This document shows, piece after piece, positions 57,825-64,000 of a DNA stretch of 64,000 bases; the first letter of the stretch is position 1, and each line of letters starts with the position of its first letter. Location of the stretch: the NCBI GenBank assembly GCA_002339325.1, contig DDKK01000001.1:162213-226212 (forward strand), read 5' to 3'. A model generated the notes under the pieces. That model saw only the letters and a list, made by a program, of their open reading frames with translations, had not been told where the DNA came from and did no database searches. The DNA comes from Nitrospiraceae bacterium UBA2600 (GTDB taxonomy: Bacteria > Nitrospirota > Thermodesulfovibrionia > Thermodesulfovibrionales > Thermodesulfovibrionaceae). Position numbers and translations under genes: made by a program.

Positions 57825-58087
57825 CCTCTGATTTTACCCTTTACTTGATATACGAAAACCAAAATTTCTGCTACGGCTTTATATAATTCCACAGGAATTT
57901 CTTCATAAATATCAAGCTTCGAGAGAATTTCAACCAACGCCTCGTCTTCTTTCATAGGAATACCGTGTTGCCTTGCAAGTTCAATTATTCTTTGAGCTAT
58001 AAAGCCTCTTCCCTTAGCAACAACTTTAGGAGCTTTGTCTTTCTCTGCCTCATATTTTAATGCAACAGCCTTCTTGCCTTCTGTCAT
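57821..58087 (-). CDS. FlhB C-terminal domain homologue (EscU/YscU/HrcU family)
   Basis: An 88-residue protein matching only the cytoplasmic end of the flagellar export switch protein FlhB: AVALKYEAEKDKAPKVVAKG then IELARQHGIPMKEDEAL and a final YKAVAEILVFVYQ. It lacks the membrane domain and the autocleaving NPTH motif. Such FlhB-like proteins are found beside FliK-like genes and may substitute for or modulate the FlhB C-domain during the hook-to-filament switch. It overlaps both neighbours by 4 bases. Confidence 0.85.
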   Translation of the reverse strand: MTEGKKAVALKYEAEKDKAPKVVAKGRGFIAQRIIELARQHGIPMKEDEALVEILSKLDIYEEIPVELYKAVAEILVFVYQVKGKIRG

Positions 58088-59274
58088 ACGGTCACGCTTA
58101 TGCTTCCTTCCTTAATGTTCCACTGTCTGACAAGTTCATCGACTTTATTCACGTAATTAATACTACCCAAAATCATGCCCTTTTCTTTAAACCTATTCCT
58201 TAAAAGGCTTTCATTTTCTCTGATTGAGCTTACAATTTCAGGTTTGCCTGAAAAGCTGATGAAAAAAGTTTTATTTATCATGGTTGTTACAAAGGATAAA
58301 GTGTCTTCCTTAAAATTAAGGGTGATAAAAACAGAGTGATACTCCTTGCCCTGTCGTTTGAGAGATTTGTAAGCTATATTCCCACCGTCTATTTCCTGCC
58401 AAAATAGAGGCAGGAAAGTGAAAAATCCCTGGTAGGTTTTCGAAAGAACCTGATAACCCTCTATCTGCTTGAGAAGATTTTCTGCCCTGAAAATTATATC
58501 TTCGGAACCTTTAGCTTTTGCCTCCTCTATTATGGTTTGAAGAACAACTTTCATGTCATGCTTTATCTGTTCCATTCGGACAGGTTCACTAAGGAGAGAT
58601 TTCATTTTCGCCTCAAAGGATACCCCTGAGTTTAAGAGAATCTCCTTTAATTTTTCAGAACCTAATTCATCAGTGCTCGTAATTATAAGACTTTTTAGAT
58701 GTGAAATCTGTTCCTCTGGAAAATTGTTTTGTTCAATTAGTGCAAGCAATTCCCGTAAATTATTTGTTACTGTATTACGGGAAAAGACAAGGTCAATTAT
58801 CTTTTGCATTAAATCGACCTTAATACTTTCAGATAAATGTTCTGTAGGCAAGGAGAGAGTATTTTCTAAAAGAGCCATCTGGGATTGTTTTGTCTGTTCA
58901 GACTGAGTTGAACTTTTAAGAAAGAGGGAGTCTATTAGCTTTAAAAGCTTATCTGCCAATTCTCTGTCAAAATTAATTAGAGAGGTTTTTATCTCTTCAG
59001 ATTCAGCTGTTGTAAGAACTCTTAATGGAATTGTGCCATCCTCTAAAGGCTTCTCAACCTTTACCATTACTGTGTCTCCCCTGTTGAGCGGTAATTCTCT
59101 TTGAGGCTGAGCATTTATTATTCGATTGTCTATCTTTAACTGAATCGTTCCTGAGGGAAATATATCCATAATTTCAGCTGTTAAAATTTCACCGATTACA
59201 AGTTTAATGGGTTCTGCATTTTTTCCTTTGAAAATATGGATAACGCCAGAGGGGTCAATTATTGGCTGAATCAT
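58084..59274 (-). CDS. FliK-like flagellar hook-length control protein
   Basis: A 396-residue soluble, helix-rich protein with an N-terminal beta-type segment (about 1-90; SGTIQLKIDNRI, GDTVMVKVEKPL), a glutamine/serine-rich middle and a C-terminal domain (about 285-396) resembling the FliK substrate-switch domain (FITLNFKEDTLSFVTT, LLRNRFKEKGMILGSI). The tight overlap with the flhB-like gene supports a flagellar export role. Sequence conservation in this family is low, so confidence is moderate. Four-base overlap with serS. Confidence 0.65.
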   Translation of the reverse strand: MIQPIIDPSGVIHIFKGKNAEPIKLVIGEILTAEIMDIFPSGTIQLKIDNRIINAQPQRELPLNRGDTVMVKVEKPLEDGTIPLRVLTTAESEEIKTSLINFDRELADKLLKLIDSLFLKSSTQSEQTKQSQMALLENTLSLPTEHLSESIKVDLMQKIIDLVFSRNTVTNNLRELLALIEQNNFPEEQISHLKSLIITSTDELGSEKLKEILLNSGVSFEAKMKSLLSEPVRMEQIKHDMKVVLQTIIEEAKAKGSEDIIFRAENLLKQIEGYQVLSKTYQGFFTFLPLFWQEIDGGNIAYKSLKRQGKEYHSVFITLNFKEDTLSFVTTMINKTFFISFSGKPEIVSSIRENESLLRNRFKEKGMILGSINYVNKVDELVRQWNIKEGSISVTV

Positions 59275-60545
59275 CTTATTACTTCAATGCCCATATAGGG
59301 TCTTAATGCTTCTGGCACAATCACTGAACCATCCTTTTGTTGATAGTTTTCGAGGATTGCTACAAGAGTTCTTCCAATGGCAAGACCTGAGCCATTAAGC
59401 GTATGAACAAATTCAGTGCCTTTTTTATCTCTTCTACGAAATCTTATATTTGCTCTTCTTGCCTGAAAGTCCTCAAAATTAGAACATGATGAGATTTCTC
59501 TATATCTACCCTGTCCTGGAAGCCATACTTCAATGTCATAGGTCTTTGCTGATGCAAAACCGAGATCTCCAGTGCAAAGAGCCACTACTCGATAGGGTAG
59601 TCCGAGTTTTTGAAGAACTTCTTCTGCATCCCTTGTAAGGGATTCTAACTCGTTGTAAGAGTCTTCGGGTTTTACAAATTTAACAAGCTCTACCTTGTTA
59701 AATTGATGCTGCCTAATCAGACCTCGCACATCTTTACCATGAGAGCCCGCTTCTCGCCGAAAACATGGAGTGTAGGAAGCATAGTAAATTGGCAGGTCAT
59801 CCTCTGAAAGTATCTCTTCTCTATGAATATTTGTTACAGGAACTTCAGCAGTAGGAATAAGATAAAATTCTGGGGCTTCTGTTCTGAAAAGGTCTTCTTC
59901 AAATTTAGGTAACTGGCCTGTTGCTGTCATAGATGCCCTATTTACTAAAATCGGCGGAAATATCTCGAGGTATCCCTTCCCACTATGAAGGTCGAGCATA
60001 AAATTTATGAGAGCTCTCTCAAGACGAGCTCCTTGTCCCCTCATTATAGCAAATCTGCTACCTGCAATTTTGCCAGCTCTCTCAAAATCAATTATTCCAA
60101 GTATTTCTCCTATGTCCCAATGATTGAGGGGCTCAAAATCAAACTTGGGTAGCTCCCCCCATCTTCTTATTTCAACATTTTCCGAATCGTCCTTACCAAT
60201 GGGAACGGTTTGATGAGGAATATTTGGAAGCAAAAGCATAAAATTCTGAACTCTTTCCTCTATCTCTCTTAACCTTTGCTCAATAGAAGCTATCTCATCG
60301 CCGAGATTTCGCATTTCTGCTATGAGTGCTTCTGTTCGTTCTCTTTGCATATTTTCTTTTTTCAGACGGGCTATTTCCTGAGAAACAGAGTTTCTTACTG
60401 CTCTTTTCTGTTCTATATCTCTTAGTAGGGATAGCCTCTCCCTTTCAAGGAAGAGAAACTCATCAAAGTCTATCTGATACCCTCTTTTTTCAAGGGCTTC
60501 CTTGACTTTTTCAGGATTTTCTCTAACACGTTTTATATCTAACAT
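59271..60545 (-). CDS. serS: Seryl-tRNA synthetase
   Basis: Class II synthetase of 424 residues that charges tRNA-Ser. An N-terminal antiparallel coiled coil (about 25-110) contacts the tRNA long arm; motif 2 is FRREAGSHGKDVRGLIRQHQ, EISSCSNFEDFQARR follows, and motif 3 is LNGSGLAIGRTLVAILENYQ. An AGAGG site overlaps the gyrB stop codon. It is located between gyrB and the flagellar-type genes in one minus-strand run. Confidence 0.97.
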   Translation of the reverse strand: MLDIKRVRENPEKVKEALEKRGYQIDFDEFLFLERERLSLLRDIEQKRAVRNSVSQEIARLKKENMQRERTEALIAEMRNLGDEIASIEQRLREIEERVQNFMLLLPNIPHQTVPIGKDDSENVEIRRWGELPKFDFEPLNHWDIGEILGIIDFERAGKIAGSRFAIMRGQGARLERALINFMLDLHSGKGYLEIFPPILVNRASMTATGQLPKFEEDLFRTEAPEFYLIPTAEVPVTNIHREEILSEDDLPIYYASYTPCFRREAGSHGKDVRGLIRQHQFNKVELVKFVKPEDSYNELESLTRDAEEVLQKLGLPYRVVALCTGDLGFASAKTYDIEVWLPGQGRYREISSCSNFEDFQARRANIRFRRRDKKGTEFVHTLNGSGLAIGRTLVAILENYQQKDGSVIVPEALRPYMGIEVIR

Positions 60546-60553
60546 TTTAACCT

Positions 60554-62785
60554 CTATATGTCCAGATTTCTTACCTCAAGAGCATGCTTTGTAATGAATT
60601 CTTTTCTTGGTTCTACATCATCACCCATAAGAATAGTAAATATCTCATTTGCTTTTTGGGCATCCTCAACGGAAACCTGAAGAAGAGTTCTTCTCGCTGG
60701 GTCCATCGTAGTTTCCCACAGCTGGTCAGGATTCATCTCTCCAAGACCTTTATATCTCTGTATGGACAGCCCTTTCTTTATTGAATCCATCAATTTTGAG
60801 TAAATCTCCCAAAGAGATTCGCTTTTTAAAACTTCATTTTTAAGGGTGAGTAAATATTCTTGATTTCTTCTTATGGCAATCTTGCTAAGAGAATAAAAAT
60901 TTTCCCTCAAGAGTCTGAACTCTTTTGTACCTTCAATAATGCTTTCTTCTGCATTTTCCGTAGAAGCTAATTTTTTTTCTATATAATTGGGTGAAAAACC
61001 TTTTCTTTCAAAGCTTTCCATCTTCCTGCCATAATCAAAAAGTAACTTTAAGAATTCCTCTTTATGAGATTGCTCTCCCTCAAAAGATACCTCTTCTGCT
61101 GCTATGTCCATGAGAAATTTATAAAAGTCTTCTTCTGTCTGTATATATCTTTCCCACTTGCCTTTCTTAATTCTGTAAAGAGGTGGCTGGGCAATGTAGA
61201 GATATCCCCTCTCAATAAGAGGAAGCATCTGTCTGTAAAAAAATGTAAGAAGCAAAGTTCTTATATGAGCTCCATCCACATCTGCATCGGTCATTAGAAT
61301 TATCTTTTGATATCGTATGCTGTCAGGTTCAAAATTTTCCTTTCCTATGCCGCCACCAATAGCAGTTATCAGAGTTTTTATCTCCTCTGAAGTTAGCATT
61401 TTATCGATGCGAGCTTTCTCTACATTTAGAATTTTACCTCTAAGGGGAAGTACTGCCTGTGTTCTTCTGTCTCTTGCCTGCTTGGCAGAACCACCTGCAC
61501 TATCTCCCTCAACGATAAACAGTTCTGCTTGCGAAGGGTCTTTTTCAGTGCAGTCTGCGAGCTTTCCTGGAAGAGTAGTATCTTCGAGAATTCCCTTTCT
61601 GCGGGTTAACTCTTTTGCTTTTTTTGCTGCCTCTCTTGCTCGAGCTGCTTCTTTAGCTTTTTCAACTATTCTCTTTGCATAAACAGGATTTTCTTCAAGC
61701 CAACGACTGAGTTTTTCATTTAAAATAGCTTCTACAATGCCTTTTACCTCACTGTTTCCAAGCTTCATCTTGGTCTGCCCTTCAAATTGAGGCTCCGGAA
61801 TCTTTACGCTTATTACCGCCACTATTCCTTCTCTGACATCATCTCCCGATAAGGCCTCCTTGCCTTCCTTTATCAATCCTTTTTCAATGGCATAGCTGTT
61901 TAGCGTTCTTGTAAGGGCTGATTTAAAACCTACAAGATGTGTTCCTCCCTCTCTTGTATGAATGTTATTTACAAAAGTAAGAATTTCCTCAGAGTAGCTT
62001 TCGTTATACTGAATAGCTATCTCGACTATGACTCCCTCTTTTTGTCCTGTCACATATACAGGCTTTGGATTTATGACCCTTTTGCCCCTGTTTATATCCT
62101 CTACAAAAGATACAATTCCTCCCTCAGCAACAAACTCTTCCCTTTCTCCGTCTCTCTCATCTATAAGAGTTATTCTTAACCCTTTATTAAGATAAGCTAA
62201 TTCCCTAAATCTCTGTGATAGAATTTCCTTGGAAAATTCTGTAATTTCAAATATCTCTTGGTCAGGCTTGAAGGTTATCCTCGTTCCTGTTTCTTCTGTT
62301 TTGCCAATCTCTTCTACTGCTGAAACAGGTACGCCTCTTGAATATCTCTGCTTTACAATCCTTCCATTTCTCTTTACTTCAACTTCAAGCCATTCAGAAA
62401 GAGCATTTACTACACTTACTCCAACACCGTGAAGCCCCCCGGAGACTTTATAAGCTTTTGATTCAAATTTGCCACCCGCATGAAGTTCAGTAAGAACTAT
62501 CTCCAGAGCTGTTCTTCCTTCAGGGTCTTCGGGATGTATGCCTGTAGGGATTCCACGACCGTTGTCAATAACCGTGCAACTGCCATCAGTATTTAACCTT
62601 ATCTCTATCCTGTTACAGTAACCTGCCAGTGCTTCGTCTACGGAGTTATCAATAACTTCGTATACTAAATGATGAAGTCCTTCAATGCCCGTTGAACCTA
62701 TATACATGGCAGGCCGCTTTCTTACACCTTCAAGGCCCTTCAGAATTTTTATGTCTTCAGCTTTATAGGTTTGCTCTTTACTCAC
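60554..62785 (-). CDS. gyrB: DNA gyrase subunit B
   Basis: ATPase subunit of gyrase. GHKL motifs EVIDNSVDEALAGYC, DNGRGIPTGIH and SGGLHGVGVSVVNALS, the Toprim EGDSAGGSAKQARDR and LMTDADVDGAH, and the C-terminal QRYKGLGEMNPDQLWETTMD are all present. It lacks the 170-residue insertion of the E. coli enzyme. The start is ambiguous: GTG 62785 has GGAGG four bases upstream; ATG 62788 has it one base upstream; both precede the conserved KAEDIKILKGLE. It follows dnaN with no recF between them. Confidence 0.96.
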   Translation of the reverse strand: MSKEQTYKAEDIKILKGLEGVRKRPAMYIGSTGIEGLHHLVYEVIDNSVDEALAGYCNRIEIRLNTDGSCTVIDNGRGIPTGIHPEDPEGRTALEIVLTELHAGGKFESKAYKVSGGLHGVGVSVVNALSEWLEVEVKRNGRIVKQRYSRGVPVSAVEEIGKTEETGTRITFKPDQEIFEITEFSKEILSQRFRELAYLNKGLRITLIDERDGEREEFVAEGGIVSFVEDINRGKRVINPKPVYVTGQKEGVIVEIAIQYNESYSEEILTFVNNIHTREGGTHLVGFKSALTRTLNSYAIEKGLIKEGKEALSGDDVREGIVAVISVKIPEPQFEGQTKMKLGNSEVKGIVEAILNEKLSRWLEENPVYAKRIVEKAKEAARAREAAKKAKELTRRKGILEDTTLPGKLADCTEKDPSQAELFIVEGDSAGGSAKQARDRRTQAVLPLRGKILNVEKARIDKMLTSEEIKTLITAIGGGIGKENFEPDSIRYQKIILMTDADVDGAHIRTLLLTFFYRQMLPLIERGYLYIAQPPLYRIKKGKWERYIQTEEDFYKFLMDIAAEEVSFEGEQSHKEEFLKLLFDYGRKMESFERKGFSPNYIEKKLASTENAEESIIEGTKEFRLLRENFYSLSKIAIRRNQEYLLTLKNEVLKSESLWEIYSKLMDSIKKGLSIQRYKGLGEMNPDQLWETTMDPARRTLLQVSVEDAQKANEIFTILMGDDVEPRKEFITKHALEVRNLDI

Positions 62786-62838
62786 CATACCTCCTCTTTT
62801 AATACTCACCTGATATTAATCCATTAAGATGATTAAAA

Positions 62839-63945
62839 TTATAGCCTTAAAGGCATAACTACACTTTCATAGATAAAATTATCTTTTTCCTGATTTTCCG
62901 TTATATAAACAGCCCTTTCTGGCTCTTTCATGTAAATCTTAGCCTTGTCAGAGGATATCTTTTCAAGGGAATCTATTAAATATTTAGCATTAAAACCAAC
63001 AGCTATTGCTTCGCTTTGATATTCTACAGCAAGCTCATCCCTGGCCTCGCCTAACTCAGGGTCCGAGGAAGAAAGAACAAGTAAATCTTCTGTCCACTCT
63101 GTTCTGACTGCATTCTGCCTCTCCCGGCTAAGCACCGAAACTCTTTTTAAAGAGGCAATTAATAGATTTTTATCAACTATGGCAACTTTTTCATTTGTCC
63201 TTGGAATAACTGATTCATAATCAGGATAATTACCTTCAATCATTCTGGTTAGAAAATTAATTCCATCTAACTCAAACATTACATGAGTCTTTCCTATAAA
63301 GATTGACACAGCTTCCACATCTGACAAAAATTTTCTTAATTCAGTTAAAGCTTTCTTTGACAATATTACCTTCTTTTCATCTGTCAGATTTACTCCTTCT
63401 ATTTTTGCTTGAAAATGTGCCAGCCTGTGTCCGTCCGTTCCAACTACGTGGAATTCATCGGGTGACTTTAAGTGAAAGAGTAGTCCATTCAGAAAATATC
63501 TGGCATCAGCCTCTCCAGAGGCATAAATTGTTTTGTCAATTGCTGTTAAAACGAGGTCTCTTGAAAAATTTATCCTACTAGCATCGCCAATTTGTGGCCA
63601 AACTGGAAATTCTGAAGAATCCATTACAGCAAGCCTAAAATTTGACCTTCCGCTCTGAATCTTAAGCCACTTTTCCTGAAGTGAAATTTCTATGTCTTCA
63701 TCAAGTTCTCTCACAATCTCATAAAATTTTTTAGCTGGTATACACGCCTTTCCTGGTTCAATTATCTCAACCTTCAGGGGTTGTTTCACCGCTGTCTCTA
63801 AATCGGTTGCAAGAATATATCCACTATTTGCCGTTATGTCCATTAAGAAATGATTTAAAACGGGCATTATACTCTTTTTCTCGACAATATTTTGAATTTT
63901 TGACAGTTTATCTTGTATTTCTACTTTTTTAATTCTTACGTGCAT
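62839..63945 (-). CDS. dnaN: DNA polymerase III beta subunit (sliding clamp)
   Basis: Processivity clamp, 368 residues with three similar domains (VLNHFLMDITANSGYILATD in domain 1, ARYFLNGLLFHL in domain 2 with VGTDGHRLA, and the C-terminal VVMPLRL end). GGAGGGAGAC precedes the ATG and TATAAT lies at 63991-63986. dnaN next to gyrB usually marks the neighbourhood of the chromosome origin, with dnaA expected just beyond the right edge of the window. Confidence 0.97.
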   Translation of the reverse strand: MHVRIKKVEIQDKLSKIQNIVEKKSIMPVLNHFLMDITANSGYILATDLETAVKQPLKVEIIEPGKACIPAKKFYEIVRELDEDIEISLQEKWLKIQSGRSNFRLAVMDSSEFPVWPQIGDASRINFSRDLVLTAIDKTIYASGEADARYFLNGLLFHLKSPDEFHVVGTDGHRLAHFQAKIEGVNLTDEKKVILSKKALTELRKFLSDVEAVSIFIGKTHVMFELDGINFLTRMIEGNYPDYESVIPRTNEKVAIVDKNLLIASLKRVSVLSRERQNAVRTEWTEDLLVLSSSDPELGEARDELAVEYQSEAIAVGFNAKYLIDSLEKISSDKAKIYMKEPERAVYITENQEKDNFIYESVVMPLRL

Positions 63946-63985
63946 GTCTCCCTCCTGTTTTTATTTTTTGTCCTGAATTCTTTTT

Positions 63986-63991
63986 ATTATA
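63986..63991 (-). promoter_or_regulatory. -10 box upstream of dnaN
   Basis: TATAAT on the minus strand (63991-63986), 40 bases before the dnaN ATG; the -35 is cut by the window edge or weak. The leader contains GGAGGGAG. Confidence 0.4.
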
Positions 63992-64000
63992 CTATCTATT

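Overview
The window is an AT-rich, gene-dense bacterial chromosome segment read from glyQ (cut at the left edge) to dnaN at the right edge. A TorF-type porin, a periplasmic L,D-transpeptidase and a heptosyltransferase-like enzyme point to a Gram-negative cell envelope. A CooC-type CODH maturation ATPase, a RACo-like corrinoid activator, a tungsten aldehyde:ferredoxin oxidoreductase and indolepyruvate:ferredoxin oxidoreductase point to a strict anaerobe with ferredoxin-based, probably Wood-Ljungdahl, metabolism. The best fit I can offer is a thermophilic Nitrospirota of the Thermodesulfovibrio type; this is an inference from gene content and composition, not a search result.

Layout. 1-2521: glyQS. 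2522-4672 (minus): gph-cooC-mazG. 4730-7400: two tandem PilT ATPases and a degenerate receiver. 7386-11424 (minus): RACo-like activator, cysS, rlmB. 11441-14145: GT9 glycosyltransferase, GAF/HD-GYP phosphodiesterase, metallo-beta-lactamase enzyme. 14150-14845 (minus): SapC-like protein. 15026-26450: a long aromatic cluster (pheA, hisC, aroF, tyrA, iorA, hicB, iorB, paaK, radical SAM maturase, aor, moaD-like). 26463-28126: chromate transporter and a DUF2703 protein. 28331-30296: decarboxylase and spermidine synthase. 30297-33203: repeat element, sigma-54 promoter, torF-amt-glnK. 33290-34146: MntA/HepT-type toxin-antitoxin pair. 34231-38857: sigma-54 activator, glutamine amidotransferase, copper ATPase. 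38873-40821 (minus): L,D-transpeptidase and a DUF5661-like protein. 40981-42987: a PLD-nuclease/ATPase fusion that I cannot assign to a known system. 43035-55772: one long tightly packed run from ubiD to radC and a DUF4405 protein, including a 31-residue mS38-like gene. 55833-56976: FmdB zinc ribbon and glpX. 57033-63945 (minus): dnaN-gyrB-serS-fliK-like-flhB-like-trpC.

How the genes connect. The aromatic cluster places de novo phenylalanine/tyrosine synthesis beside enzymes that interconvert arylpyruvates, aryl-CoAs, aryl acids and aryl aldehydes, so it could salvage aryl acids as well as ferment aromatic amino acids. The torF-amt-glnK operon has a near-consensus sigma-54 promoter with an upstream inverted repeat, and a sigma-54 activator is encoded about 1 kb downstream; the PII protein lacks the classical uridylylation tyrosine. 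A window-wide pattern is that several operon-leading genes have a TATAAT-like -10 box a few bases before the ATG and no Shine-Dalgarno, while internal genes carry GGAGG, suggesting leaderless transcripts at operon heads. Two structured palindromic elements (21212-21378 and 30344-30487) are the only repeat-like sequences. I saw no rRNA, tRNA, CRISPR array, insertion sequence or prophage.
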